The notes: generated by a model not told the origin, from the letters alone. Positions 40,948 through 49,900 are shown, counted from the stretch's first letter. The stretch is 64,000 nucleotides of DNA from Streptomyces sp. NBC_00237 (GCF_026342435.1 NZ_JAPEMT010000001.1:795993-859992); one strand, 5' to 3'. Numbers and translations are program-made.

Positions 40948-43341
40948 GTGGAGCAGCTGACGCAGCACGATCCGCGGCGGATCGGCCCGTTCGAGGTCCT
41001 GGGACGGCTCGGGGCCGGCGGGATGGGGCTCGTCTATCTGGCGCGGTCCGCGTCGGGTCGCCGGGTGGCGATCAAGACCGTACGGACGGAACTCGCCGAG
41101 GACCAGCTGTTCCGGGTCCGCTTCACGCGGGAGGTCGAGGCGGCGCGCGCGGTCTCCGGCTTCTACACGGCGGCCGTGGTGGACGCCGACCCGAGGGCGG
41201 CGGTGCCGTGGCTGGCGACGGCGTACGTCCCGGCCCCCTCCCTCGAAGAAATAGTGAATGAGTGCGGGCCCATGCCCGCGAACGCGGTGCGCTGGCTGGC
41301 CGCCGGAATCGCCGAGGCCCTCCAGTCCATCCACGGGGCGGGTCTGGTCCACCGCGACCTCAAGCCATCCAACGTCCTGGTGGTGGAGGACGGCCCCCGC
41401 GTCATCGACTTCGGCATCGCGTCCGGCGTCTCCAACACCCGCCTGACCATGACGAACGTCGCCGTCGGCACCCCGGCGTACATGTCTCCCGAGCAGGCCC
41501 GCGACTCGCGGAGCGTGACCGGGGCGAGCGACATCTTCTCGCTCGGCTCCACCCTCGTCTTCGCGGCCACCGGACACGCCCCCTTCCACGGCGCGAACCC
41601 GGTCGAGACCGTCTTCATGCTGCTGCGCGAAGGCCCTGACCTGGAAGGACTCCCGGACGAACTGCGTCCGCTGATCGAGTCCTGCATGGGCATGGAGGCG
41701 GCCATGCGCCCCAGCCCCGCCGACCTCCAGGCGCAGCTCGCCCCGCACCTCTTCTCCTCGGGCGGCGACGACTCCGGCACGGCTTCGGCGTGGCTGCCCG
41801 GCCGGGCCACCGCGATGATCGAGCAGCGCCGGGGCGGTGGCCGGGTCGCCCCCGCCCCCGTCGTCCAGCCGCGCCGCGACCCGGCCCCGCCGCCGCGCCC
41901 GCAGAACCCGCCGCCCTACCCGCCGCCGCAGCGCGACCGGTACGCCGACCCGCGTACCGGCCAGGCCGCCCCGCCCCCGCCGTCGTACGCGGACGGACCG
42001 ATCCGGCTCGCCGGGGCGAAGGTGCCGATCGGACCCGGGCCCCGGGTGGCCGACGGGCTCGGCGCGGCAGCTGCTGCCGCCGTGGCGGAGGCCGGGGGTC
42101 CGGCGACCGGTTGGGTACGCCCGCCGGGCGGGGTGGCGGTGAACGGCGCTCCGGTCGCTCCGGCCGTGCCCGCCTCCGTACCCCCGCAGCCGCCGGAGGG
42201 GCCTTCGCCCTCCGGGTGGCGGCCGTGGCGGTTCCGTATGTCGAACGACGTGTGGGGAACTCCGGCCGTCGCGGGCGACCTGGTCTACGTCACCTCGTTC
42301 GAGGTGCACGCGCTGGACGTGGCGTCGGGCCGCCGCCAGTTCAAGACGCGGGACGTGGCGTGGGCGATGGCGGTCTCCGGTGGGCGCATCCACGCCTCCG
42401 ACGGCCCGACGCTCTACGCGCTGGACGCGGCGGACGGTACGGAACGGTGGCGGCTCCAGACGGACGCGTGGGTGTACTCGCTGAAGGCCGCGCGGGGGAC
42501 CGTCGTGACGGGGACCCGGGGCGGTGGGGTCCAGGCGTGGGAGGCGTCCAACGGGCAGAAGCTGTGGGAGATCACCGGCGCGCAGACCGACTTCGAGACG
42601 CCGGAGGCAGGCCCTGACGTGCACGGCGACACCGTGTACGTGTGGCAGGACGCGCGGCTCCGGGCGCTCGACTCCCGGTCCGGGGTGGAGCGTTGGTCGT
42701 ATCCGATCGGGGACGCCGCCTCGTGCGGGAACGTGCCGGTGCGGGTGACCTCCGCGGAGGACGGCCATGTGTACGTGTCCGCGGGGACGCGGGTGCTGGC
42801 GGTCGACCAGGATTCGGGACACGTGCGGTGGCACTTCGAGGCACCGGCGGTCTTCCTGTCCCCGCCCGCTTTCGCACCGGGCCCCGCGGTGACGGGCGGC
42901 GGGGTCTACCTCGCCGACTACCTCGGCACCGTCTACGCGCTGGACGCGTCGACCGGCAAGGACCGGTGGCGGATCGCGACCGAGTCGCGGCAGTCGATCG
43001 AGCCGGTGCTGGTGGCGGGCGGCCACGTGCACGTGGGCAGCGGAAGCGCGCTGTACACGCTGGACGCCGTGACGGGTACGCCGAAGTGGCGGTTCGCGGC
43101 GGGGGGCGAGCTGGTGGGGGCTCCGGTCGTCGCCGACGGGCGCGTGCACTTCGGGTCGGCGGACCACTGCCTCTACACCGTGGACGCGGTGGGCGGTCAG
43201 CTGCGCTGGAAGCTGAAGACGGGCGGAGAGATCACGGGGTCTCCGGTCGCGGAGGGCGGAATCGTGTACGCGTGCAGCAAGGACCGCTGTGTGTACGCCC
43301 TGGACGCGGTCAAGGGCACGGCGACGGGCCGGGCGCGGTGA
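40948..43341 (+). CDS. AfsK-like Ser/Thr protein kinase with PQQ beta-propeller
   Basis: A 797-residue Hanks-type kinase. The kinase domain (about residues 10-270) shows the glycine loop [14 protein letters not shown], the ATP lysine in VAIKTV, the catalytic [18 protein letters not shown] and [11 protein letters not shown] Pro-rich linker (about 305-400) leads to a C-terminal PQQ-type propeller of about seven repeats (e.g. [45 protein letters not shown]). No membrane span, as in AfsK. It may phosphorylate a regulator; the AfsR-type SARP 7 kb away is a candidate. I chose GTG 40948 ([19 protein letters not shown]) over the longer 40897 frame. Confidence 0.9.
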   Translation: MEQLTQHDPRRIGPFEVLGRLGAGGMGLVYLARSASGRRVAIKTVRTELAEDQLFRVRFTREVEAARAVSGFYTAAVVDADPRAAVPWLATAYVPAPSLEEIVNECGPMPANAVRWLAAGIAEALQSIHGAGLVHRDLKPSNVLVVEDGPRVIDFGIASGVSNTRLTMTNVAVGTPAYMSPEQARDSRSVTGASDIFSLGSTLVFAATGHAPFHGANPVETVFMLLREGPDLEGLPDELRPLIESCMGMEAAMRPSPADLQAQLAPHLFSSGGDDSGTASAWLPGRATAMIEQRRGGGRVAPAPVVQPRRDPAPPPRPQNPPPYPPPQRDRYADPRTGQAAPPPPSYADGPIRLAGAKVPIGPGPRVADGLGAAAAAAVAEAGGPATGWVRPPGGVAVNGAPVAPAVPASVPPQPPEGPSPSGWRPWRFRMSNDVWGTPAVAGDLVYVTSFEVHALDVASGRRQFKTRDVAWAMAVSGGRIHASDGPTLYALDAADGTERWRLQTDAWVYSLKAARGTVVTGTRGGGVQAWEASNGQKLWEITGAQTDFETPEAGPDVHGDTVYVWQDARLRALDSRSGVERWSYPIGDAASCGNVPVRVTSAEDGHVYVSAGTRVLAVDQDSGHVRWHFEAPAVFLSPPAFAPGPAVTGGGVYLADYLGTVYALDASTGKDRWRIATESRQSIEPVLVAGGHVHVGSGSALYTLDAVTGTPKWRFAAGGELVGAPVVADGRVHFGSADHCLYTVDAVGGQLRWKLKTGGEITGSPVAEGGIVYACSKDRCVYALDAVKGTATGRAR

Positions 43342-43363
43342 AGGCTCCCAGCCCGTCACGCAC

Positions 43364-43445
43364 CTTCAGCCCGTCCGGCGCTTGAGGACGCGCGGCGAAG
43401 CCGTGCAGGGGGCGAGGGGCGTAGCCCCAGGCAGTGACTCCAGCC
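43364..43445. repeat. Dispersed repeat (copy 2), CCCGTCCGGCGCTTGAGGAC type
   Basis: About 82 bp nearly identical to 19366-19450, again following a plus-strand gene. It contains GGGCGAGGGGCGTAGCCCC, able to form a hairpin, and a shorter CAGCCCGTC relic at 43349. Confidence 0.8.
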
Positions 43446-43461
43446 CCGCGACCGGCGAGAC

Positions 43462-43986
43462 CTACTGGCCCGGACGCTCCCCGTCCATGGTCGGGACCTG
43501 CGGCGGAGGCTCGTAGGTGGCCCCCTCGTGGTCGTAGGGAGCCGGAGCGTCCTTGCGGGGACGCCGGGGGCGCCGCCCGCGCCCGTTCATGACCACCGCC
43601 GCCAGCAGCATCAGCACGCCGCCGCCCGCCGCACTCGCCACCCCCATCCCGAGGCCGGAACCGTCCGCGTTGACGGCGATGCCGTCCGCCGCCTGCCCCT
43701 GGCGGACCATCCACAGCACGGTGAAGCCGAGCACGACCAGCCCCGCCAGCGCCACCAGGAACCGGGACCGCAGGAACACCGCGATCAGGACCACGACGGC
43801 CGCGAAAACGAACGGCAGCAGCAGGGAACCGACGAGCGACGCCTTGACGTCTGTGATCCCGTTGAAGAGGTCTTCGATGCGGTAGTCACGACCGTGCCGA
43901 CCGTCGTTCCAGGCCCGGAAGGGGCTCCATACGGCGGCCGTCGCGCCGGCGAGCGCAAGGACCGCACCGAGGGCGTTTCTGACCAT
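43462..43986 (-). CDS. Small integral membrane protein, function unknown
   Basis: The 174-residue protein has about four hydrophobic segments: residues 4-20, 52-72 (SLLLPFVFAAVVVLIAVFL), 76-93 (VALAGLVVLGFTVLWMV) and 112-133. It ends in a basic Arg/Pro tail (GRGRRPRRPRK) and YEPPPQVPTMDG. An extracellular loop between the first two spans carries RHGRDYRIEDLFNGITDV. I do not recognise a named family beyond conserved Streptomyces membrane proteins. ATG at 43986 with CGAGGAG upstream. Confidence 0.8.
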   Translation of the reverse strand: MVRNALGAVLALAGATAAVWSPFRAWNDGRHGRDYRIEDLFNGITDVKASLVGSLLLPFVFAAVVVLIAVFLRSRFLVALAGLVVLGFTVLWMVRQGQAADGIAVNADGSGLGMGVASAAGGGVLMLLAAVVMNGRGRRPRRPRKDAPAPYDHEGATYEPPPQVPTMDGERPGQ

Positions 43987-44207
43987 CTCGGGCTCCTCGT
44001 GTCGAGTTCTGCGAGGGGTTTTGTGAGGGTCTGCGGAGCTTCGACGCTACGCCCGGTGTTCGGGACACGCCATGTGACAGGCGCTGCTAGGGTGTCATGC
44101 ACTCGCCCTTACGGGATCTTTATTTATGGCGACTCCTGCCAGAGTCGTCCGATTTCGGTACATCCCATGACGTCTCATCTCGCTTCACATCAACGGGGGT
44201 TGGAAGC

Positions 44208-44816
44208 ATGAAGCTCCGCCATGTCCGCGCAGTGGCCGTATTCGGCATAGCCGTCGTCGCGCTCACCGGAGCCCGTGGCTCCCACGGTGGCAGCTGCGGC
44301 GGAGGCTCCAGCCACGGCGGCTCGTCCAGCAGCTCCAGCAGCAGCGGGGGCAGCGACTCCAGCAGCTCCAGCTCCTCATCGGGCGGCGACTACCAGGCGT
44401 CCACGGGTGGCTACGACGGCAGCAGCTCCAGCTCCTCCACCACGGGCGGCAGCTCGGACAGCTCCAGCTCGTCCAGCTCCAGCAGCACCGGCGGCTCGGT
44501 CCCCGGCGTGAGCGGCGGCGGCAGCAACGCGGCCAACCGCGACCTGCGCATCTCCGACTGCAAGTACGACCCGTCGCGCGGCATGCTCGCCACCATCACC
44601 GCCACGAACAGCAGCTCGTCGAGCACCTACACCTACAACTTCACGGTGCGCTTCACCAACCAGGGCTCCACCGTGGGCTCCCGCACCACCAGCATCGTCG
44701 CCGTCGCCCCGGGCCAGTCCCGCTCCGTCGACGTCTCCACCGTGTACGTGAAGAAGTCCACCGAGACCCTCTCGGGCCGCTGCGAGGTCAAGTACCCGAC
44801 CCGCACCAGCTCCTGA
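44208..44816 (+). CDS. Secreted Ser/Gly-rich protein
   Basis: A 202-residue exported protein. The signal peptide is MKLRHVRAVAVFGIAVVALTGARG, and at the lipobox position ALTG is followed by Ala instead of Cys. Residues 25-105 are mostly Ser and Gly runs (SSSSSSSSGG repeated), probably a flexible, possibly glycosylated spacer. The C-terminal 95 residues form a beta-rich domain with two Cys (SDCKYD and GRCEVKY) that likely pair; the pattern TITATNSSSSSTYTYNFTVRF recalls small Ig-like or DUF4352-like folds. Function unknown. Confidence 0.85.
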   Translation: MKLRHVRAVAVFGIAVVALTGARGSHGGSCGGGSSHGGSSSSSSSSGGSDSSSSSSSSGGDYQASTGGYDGSSSSSSTTGGSSDSSSSSSSSSTGGSVPGVSGGGSNAANRDLRISDCKYDPSRGMLATITATNSSSSSTYTYNFTVRFTNQGSTVGSRTTSIVAVAPGQSRSVDVSTVYVKKSTETLSGRCEVKYPTRTSS

Positions 44817-44832
44817 GCCGTACGTCCCACCG

Positions 44833-44873
44833 GGGGCCCGGCCGGGTGCGCACCACGCACCCGGCCGGGCCCC
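44833..44873 (+). terminator. Strong 18-bp terminator hairpin
   Basis: GGGGCCCGGCCGGGTGCG at 44833-44850 pairs perfectly with CGCACCCGGCCGGGCCCC at 44856-44873 around CACCA. It sits after the Ser-rich gene and before the convergent enoyl-CoA hydratase gene. Confidence 0.92.
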
Positions 44874-44984
44874 TCGCCCGTCCGCCCAGGAGCGGGCGGC
44901 ACGCTTCAGCCCGCCAGGTTCGCCCGTACGAGCGCGAGCAGATCGCCCTCCGCCATGCCCGCCTCCCAGGCGAACGATCGAAGC

Positions 44985-45782
44985 TCAGCGCATCCGGAAG
45001 TCGGCCCCCCGCTTCCCGAACAGCTCCGCCTGCCGCTCCGCCGGAAGATTCCCCAGCGCGATCAACTGCGGCGCCTGCGCGTACGCCTGCGCCCGCGCCC
45101 CCTCCTTCGTCGCCCACACCGCCCGGACCGTCCCCTGCACGGCCTCCGTCGGGTACCCGGCGATCACCTCCGCCGAGCGCACGGCCGCCTCCAACTCGCC
45201 CCCGTCAGGGGTGAGTTCCGAGACGAACCCCACCTCGTAGGCCCGCCGTGCCGACATCCGCTCGGCCGTCCCCATCAGCGCCGTCCTGGCCACTTCCCCG
45301 TACGGCATCCGCTGCGCGAGCAGCGCGGTCTCGTGCGCGCTGACCATGCCGTACGTCGTGTGCGGATCGAAGAAGGTCGCGCCCTCGCCCGCCACCACGA
45401 ACTCCGCCTCGCCCAGCAGGTAGAACGCCCCGCCGCACGCCATCCCGCGCACCGCCGCGATCACCGGCTTCCACAGGTCGTTCGCCTTCGGGCCGATGGT
45501 GAGGAGCGGATCGTCGACGGAGTACGGGGAAGAGGGCTGCGGGACGTCCACCGAGCGGTCGATCCCGGTGCAGAAGGCCCGCGCCCCCGCGCCGGTCAGG
45601 ACGGCCGCCCGCACGGTCTCGTCGAAGCGCAACTCCCGCCAGGTGGAGGCGAGTTCAGCTGCCATCGGCAGATCGATCGCGTTCAGCTTCGCCTCGCGGT
45701 CCAGCGTGACGACCGCGACCCCGGTGCCCTTGTCGCGGTCCACTCGTACGCTTCCTGCGCTTTCTGTGCTGCGCACGCTCAT
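44985..45782 (-). CDS. Enoyl-CoA hydratase/isomerase family protein, third gene of the thiolase operon
   Basis: A 265-residue crotonase-fold protein. Oxyanion-hole segments are ARAFCTGIDRS (about 69-79) and AAVRGMACGGAFYLLGEAEFVVA (in parts; about 109-131), and the catalytic region TTYGMVSAHETALLAQRMPYG departs from classical hydratases, so the exact reaction (hydration, isomerisation or hydrolysis) is open. Its ATG overlaps the DUF35 stop (ATGA). Cotranscribed from the operator at 47461. Confidence 0.9.
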   Translation of the reverse strand: MSVRSTESAGSVRVDRDKGTGVAVVTLDREAKLNAIDLPMAAELASTWRELRFDETVRAAVLTGAGARAFCTGIDRSVDVPQPSSPYSVDDPLLTIGPKANDLWKPVIAAVRGMACGGAFYLLGEAEFVVAGEGATFFDPHTTYGMVSAHETALLAQRMPYGEVARTALMGTAERMSARRAYEVGFVSELTPDGGELEAAVRSAEVIAGYPTEAVQGTVRAVWATKEGARAQAYAQAPQLIALGNLPAERQAELFGKRGADFRMR

Positions 45783-46243
45783 GGCCGCTCCAGCAGCCAG
45801 CGCGGGACCGTCGTCCCGTCCGGCAGTTCGCTGAACGCCACCCGCACCCGCGCCCCGATCCGCAGCCGCCCCGGATCGACCGAGTCGAGCGCCGCGTCCG
45901 CTGAGGCGACGATGTTGCCGACGAGCCGGATGCGCGGGGCGTCCGCCAGCTCCACGATCACCGCGTTGTACGGGGCCTGTGCCGCGTAGGCGGGCAGGAG
46001 GGGCGGATGGGGCACGACGTACGACCAGATCGTGCCGCGCCCGCTCATCAGCCGCCACGTCGAGGCGAAGGAGTGGCAGTGCGGGCAGCACGGGCGGGGC
46101 GGGAAGCGCAGCTCGCCGCAGTCGGCCTCGGCGCAGGACTGGACGCGGAGCTCGCCCTGGGCGGCGTACTCCCAGAAGGGGGCCCCGTCGGCGTCGACGG
46201 CGGGGGAGAGGAGGCCGGTCGCGGAGTCCGTCGAGTTCGGCAA
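45779..46243 (-). CDS. DUF35 zinc-ribbon/OB-fold partner of the thiolase-like protein
   Basis: A roughly 154-residue protein with zinc ribbon CAEADCGELRFPPRPCCPHC (about 34-53) and OB fold (GTIWSYVVPHPPLLPAYA; YNAVIVELADAPRIRLVGNIV). It lies directly between the thiolase-like gene and the hydratase gene, matching the Ltp2-ChsH2(DUF35) arrangement of actinobacterial steroid side-chain aldolases. I chose the TTG at 46243 because GAGGAG lies 9 bp upstream, inside the end of the thiolase gene; TTG 46252 overlaps the stop but has no spacing to the same GAGGAG. Confidence 0.85.
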   Translation of the reverse strand: MPNSTDSATGLLSPAVDADGAPFWEYAAQGELRVQSCAEADCGELRFPPRPCCPHCHSFASTWRLMSGRGTIWSYVVPHPPLLPAYAAQAPYNAVIVELADAPRIRLVGNIVASADAALDSVDPGRLRIGARVRVAFSELPDGTTVPRWLLERP

Positions 46244-46248
46244 GGGGC

Positions 46249-47400
46249 TCAACTCCTCAGGAGCAGTGCGGAAGTCGGCACGCCCTCGCCCGCCGTGACC
46301 AGGCAGGTGGAGGCGTCGGGGACCTGGGCGGTGGAGGTGCCTCGGAGCTGCTTGACGCCCTCGTTGATGAGGTTGAAGCCGTGGACGTACGCCTCGCTGA
46401 GGCCGCCGCCGCCCGTGTTGATGGGCAGCCTCCCGCCGCTCTCCAGCGCCCCGCCCTCCGTGAAGGCGGCCCCTTCGCCGCGCCCGCAGAAGCCGTACCC
46501 CTCCAGGGAGAGCGGGATGAGAGGCGTGAACGCGTCGTATATCTGCGCCACGTCCACGTCGTCCGGCCCGAAGTCGGCCTGTTTCCACAGGTGTCGGGCG
46601 GCGGTCCAGGCAGGCCCGGTCAGCGGGTCGTCGTTCCAGTAGTTGACCATGCCGTGGTGCTGGGCGGGCAGGCCCTGGGCGACGGAGTGCACGTACACGG
46701 GCTTCCTTCGGCAGTCACGGGCCCGCTCCGCGCTGACGATCACGCACGCCAACGCGCCGTCCGTCTCCAGGCAGTTGTCGAAGAGGCAGAGGGGTTCGCT
46801 GATCCAGCGGGCGTTCATGTACATGTCCCGGGTCAGGGGGCGCTCGTACATCATGGCGGCGGGATTCTGGTTCGCCCGGTTGCGGCAGGCGAGGGCGACG
46901 TTGAAGAGGTGGTCGCGGGTCGCGCCGTACTCGTGCAGGTAGCGGCGGGCGAGCATGCCGATCTCGTCGGCGGGGCGCAGGAGGCCGAAGGGGCGGGTCC
47001 ACTGGGCGGGGGTGGGAAGCTGAACCGCCTTATTCTTCCAGGGCCTTGGCCCGCTCCCGCGCTTCCGCGAACGCCAGGCGACCCCGACGCTCGCCTGCCC
47101 GGTCGCTATCGCGGAGGCGAGGTGGCCGACGGTCGCGCACGAACCGCCGCCCCCGAAGCCCACTTTGGAGAAGAAGGTGAGGTCCCCGGTGCCGACAGCC
47201 TTCGCGACCTCGACCTCGTCCGTCTCCTCCATGGTGTACGAGGCGAAGCCGTCGACCTCGGCAGGGTCGATTCCCGCGTCGTCGAGTGCGGCGAGGATCG
47301 CCCGGCAGGCCAACTCCTTCTCGCTCTGCGGGAGTTGTTTGGCAAATGCGGTCTGCCCTATCCCGACTATCGCAGTCGCGTCCTTGAGTGCTGCTGGCAT
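46249..47400 (-). CDS. Thiolase-fold protein (Ltp2-like aldolase or acyltransferase)
   Basis: A 383-residue thiolase-superfamily protein. It has KVGFGGGGSCATVGHLASAI (about 80-99) in the nucleophile region, where Cys occurs one turn from the canonical place, AQIYDAFTPLIPLSLEGYGFC (about 285-305) and INTGGGGLSEAYVHGFNLI (about 325-343), the YVHG segment typical of Ltp2-like lyases with catalytic tyrosines. First gene of the three-gene operon with DUF35 and hydratase. Divergent from the FadD3-like ligase across the operator at 47461. ATG at 47400. Confidence 0.88.
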   Translation of the reverse strand: MPAALKDATAIVGIGQTAFAKQLPQSEKELACRAILAALDDAGIDPAEVDGFASYTMEETDEVEVAKAVGTGDLTFFSKVGFGGGGSCATVGHLASAIATGQASVGVAWRSRKRGSGPRPWKNKAVQLPTPAQWTRPFGLLRPADEIGMLARRYLHEYGATRDHLFNVALACRNRANQNPAAMMYERPLTRDMYMNARWISEPLCLFDNCLETDGALACVIVSAERARDCRRKPVYVHSVAQGLPAQHHGMVNYWNDDPLTGPAWTAARHLWKQADFGPDDVDVAQIYDAFTPLIPLSLEGYGFCGRGEGAAFTEGGALESGGRLPINTGGGGLSEAYVHGFNLINEGVKQLRGTSTAQVPDASTCLVTAGEGVPTSALLLRS

Positions 47401-47460
47401 GCTTCCCGGCCCCCTCCGCGATCGTCCTGACTGCTGACAGCGCGACAGGCTACAGCTAAT

Positions 47461-47475
47461 CTGACGGATAGTCAG
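47461..47475. promoter_or_regulatory. Operator copy CTGACGGATAGTCAG
   Basis: Identical to the copy at 12506. It lies 61 bp from the thiolase start and 24 bp from the ligase start, so one site serves both divergent units. Confidence 0.9.
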
Positions 47476-47498
47476 CTAGTGGTGTGGGAGGGCTTCCG

Positions 47499-49154
47499 AT
47501 GCAGTTCGACGACGCACAGGACGACGGGACAGCAGGGGCCGAGGGCCGAGGCGGCACCACCGAGATGCCCTGGCGCACGGTCCCCGAACTGGTACGGCAC
47601 GCCGCCGAGCGGTACGGCGAGCGGGAGGCGGTCGTCGAAGGCCGCACTCGCATTTCCTACGCCGAACTCGGCGAGCGCGTCGAACGCGCGGCGGCGGCCT
47701 GCCTCGCCCGGGGCGTCCAGTGCGGCGACCGGGTGGCCATCTGGGCCCCGAACACGCTCGACTGGATCGTCTCCGCCCTCGGCGCGGTGACCGCCGGAGC
47801 GGTCCTCGTCCCCCTCAACACCCGCTTCAAGGGCGCCGAGGCGGCCTACGTCCTCGACCAGTCCCGCGCCAAGCTCCTCTTCATCACGGGCACCTTCCTC
47901 GGCACCTCGTACGTCGCCTCTCTCCGCCGCGCGACCGCCGAGGGCCCGGCAACCGGTCCGCTCCCCGCCCTCCCGCACCTCACCGACGTCGTCGTCCTCT
48001 CCGACGACGCGGCCCCTTCCACCTTCCTGACCTGGAAGGACTTCCTGGCAGGCGGTGAATCGGTGAGCGGCGCCGCAGTCCGCGCCCGCGCGACGGAGAT
48101 CTCCGCGTCGGCCCCCTCCGACATCGTCTACACCTCGGGCACCACGGGCCGTCCCAAGGGCGCGGTCATCACCCACACCCAGACCCTGCGCGCCTACGAC
48201 ATCTGGGCCGACCTGGCGGGCCTCCGCGAAGGCGACCGCTACTTGATCGTCAACCCCTTCTTCCACACCTTCGGCTACAAGGCGGGGATCATCGCCTGCC
48301 TCACCCGGGGCGCGACGATGATCCCGCAGCCCGTCTTCAACGTGGACACGGTCCTCGCCAACATCGCCGCCGAACGCATCTCCGTCCTCCCCGGCCCCCC
48401 GACCCTCCACCAGTCCCTCCTGGACCACCCCTCCCGCGGATCCCACGACCTCACGGCCCTCCGCCTGGTCGTGACCGGCGCGGCGGTCGTCCCCCTCCAA
48501 CTCGTCGAACGCCTCCGTTCCGAACTCCGCATCGCGACGGTCCTCACCGCGTACGGCCTCTCGGAGGCGTCCGGCATCGTGACGATGTGCCGCCGGGGCG
48601 ACGCCCCTTCCACCATCGCCACGACCTCCGGACGGGCCATCCCCGGCACCGAGGTACGGGTCGAGGCCCCCCCAGGTGAACCGGGAGAAGTGCTGGTCAG
48701 AGGCTTCAACGTGATGAGCGGCTACTTCGAGGACCCGTCCGCCACGGCCGCCTCCCGCACCCCGGACGGCTGGCTCCGCACGGGCGACGTCGGGGTCCTG
48801 GACCCCTCCGGAAACCTCCGCATCACGGACCGCATCAAGGACATGTTCATCGTCGGCGGCTTCAACGCCTACCCCGCCGAGATCGAACAGCTCCTGGGCC
48901 TGCACCCGTCGGTCGCGGACGTCGCGGTCATCGGCATCCCGGACCCCCGCCTGGGCGAGGTCGGCAAGGCGTACGTCGTCCGCCGCCCCTCCGCCACCAC
49001 GCTGACCTCGGACGACGTGATCGCGTGGGCCCGCCGCGAAATGGCCAACTACAAGGTCCCGAGGGAGGTCGAATTCGTGGCGGAGCTGCCGAGGAACGCG
49101 AGCGGAAAGGTGGTGAAGGGGGAGCTGCGGGGGCGGGTCCTACCCGAGCCCTGA
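47499..49154 (+). CDS. FadD3-like acyl-CoA ligase
   Basis: A 551-residue AMP-forming ligase. The P-loop is VYTSGTTGRPKG (about 212-223), with AYGLSEASG (about 351-359), the adenylation hairpin LRTGDVGVLDPSGNLRITDR (about 426-445), VGGFNAYPAEIEQLL and the catalytic Lys in ASGKVVK. Segments such as VAIWAPNTLDWIVSALGAVTAG and LNTRFKGAEAAYVL closely resemble FadD3, which activates the steroid-derived propionate HIP in mycobacteria; the relation is from memory. ATG 47499 has GGGAGG at 7 bp; GTG 47484 is less likely. Confidence 0.9.
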   Translation: MQFDDAQDDGTAGAEGRGGTTEMPWRTVPELVRHAAERYGEREAVVEGRTRISYAELGERVERAAAACLARGVQCGDRVAIWAPNTLDWIVSALGAVTAGAVLVPLNTRFKGAEAAYVLDQSRAKLLFITGTFLGTSYVASLRRATAEGPATGPLPALPHLTDVVVLSDDAAPSTFLTWKDFLAGGESVSGAAVRARATEISASAPSDIVYTSGTTGRPKGAVITHTQTLRAYDIWADLAGLREGDRYLIVNPFFHTFGYKAGIIACLTRGATMIPQPVFNVDTVLANIAAERISVLPGPPTLHQSLLDHPSRGSHDLTALRLVVTGAAVVPLQLVERLRSELRIATVLTAYGLSEASGIVTMCRRGDAPSTIATTSGRAIPGTEVRVEAPPGEPGEVLVRGFNVMSGYFEDPSATAASRTPDGWLRTGDVGVLDPSGNLRITDRIKDMFIVGGFNAYPAEIEQLLGLHPSVADVAVIGIPDPRLGEVGKAYVVRRPSATTLTSDDVIAWARREMANYKVPREVEFVAELPRNASGKVVKGELRGRVLPEP

Positions 49155-49172
49155 GCCCTGAGCCCCCAGCCC

Positions 49173-49538
49173 TCAGTCCTCCGCCAGTGCCCGCCGTGCC
49201 TCGCCCTGCACCGCACCGATCTCCTCCATCGCCGACCGCCACTCCGCCGATCCCGGGCCGGCCGCCCGTACCGCGCGTTCCGCGTCCCGCAGTCGCTTCG
49301 CCGCCTCCGGAATGCGGGCTGTCTCCACTGCCACCGCCCAGCTGTCCAGGAACGACGTGAGCGGGGACAGGCGGCCCGTGCGTGCGGCCGAGGAGAGGGC
49401 CTCCTCCATCTGGCGTTCCATCTCGGGAAGCTGAGAGGGCATGAGCCGCGCCACCGCCGCGCGCAGGGCGGCCGTCGTGCGGTCCGGGCGGGGGAGGAGG
49501 GGTTCCGAGGCGGGCGAAGGGTGGCGCTGGGCGGTCAT
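49173..49538 (-). CDS. DUF6247-like small protein
   Basis: A 121-residue all-helical acidic/basic protein, pattern RPDRTTAALRAAVARLMPSQL then MERQMEEALSSAARTGRLSPLTSFLDSWAVAV. This matches small Streptomyces DUF6247-type proteins of unknown function that often lie next to toxin-like or regulatory genes; the assignment is from memory. It is transcribed from the ATG at 49538 with GGACCGGAA upstream, and converges on the ligase gene 18 bp away. Confidence 0.65.
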   Translation of the reverse strand: MTAQRHPSPASEPLLPRPDRTTAALRAAVARLMPSQLPEMERQMEEALSSAARTGRLSPLTSFLDSWAVAVETARIPEAAKRLRDAERAVRAAGPGSAEWRSAMEEIGAVQGEARRALAED

Positions 49539-49661
49539 TCCGGTCCTTCCGAGGCAGTCTCGTACGGGAGGAGGGCGGAACGGGGGCGCGGGTTGCCTCA
49601 CTTTCGTACCCATTTGACCTGCGGATACGACGCCGAGGCGGGCCCGGCCCGGGAAACCAGA

Positions 49662-49698
49662 CGGCCGCGGCGGCTCCCCCTCCGCGCCGCCGCGGCCG
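49662..49698 (-). terminator. Terminator after the DMHATSEP-repeat peptide gene
   Basis: CGGCCGCGGCGGC (49662-49674) and GCCGCCGCGGCCG (49686-49698) form a perfect 13-bp stem with an 11-nt loop, 20 bp beyond the stop of the peptide gene on the minus strand. Confidence 0.88.
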
Positions 49699-49717
49699 AT
49701 CCCCGTGCAGGAAGGTC

Positions 49718-49900
49718 TTAGTTGGCCGGTTCCGACGTGGCGTGCATGTCGTCGGTCTTGGCGGGCTCCGACGTGGCGTGCATGTCCTTGGCCGCGACCG
49801 GTTCCGACGTGGCGTGCATGTCGTCGGTCTTGGCGGGCTCCGACGTGGCGTGCATATCGAGCGGCTTGATGTCGGCCTCGGTCTTCTTGGCGTCGCTCAT
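49718..49900 (-). CDS. 60-residue peptide with four DMHATSEP repeats
   Basis: The peptide starts MSDAKKTEADIKPL and then consists of four 12-residue units, DMHATSEPAKTD, DMHATSEPVAAK, DMHATSEPAKTD and DMHATSEPAN. There is no signal peptide. GGGAG lies 7 bp before the ATG, and a strong terminator follows, so it is a genuine single-gene unit. A short charged leader plus identical cores resembles a multi-core RiPP precursor, but no maturase is adjacent. From memory, other Streptomyces have small proteins with DNHAT-type repeats of unknown function. DNA of units 1 and 3 is nearly identical. Confidence 0.85.
   Translation of the reverse strand: MSDAKKTEADIKPLDMHATSEPAKTDDMHATSEPVAAKDMHATSEPAKTDDMHATSEPAN

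Noticed and set aside
40672..43359. 895-residue minus-strand open frame opposite the AfsK-like kinase.
   Set aside because: Shadow of a real kinase gene with strong motifs; composition is Arg/His/Pro-rich and no domain is visible.
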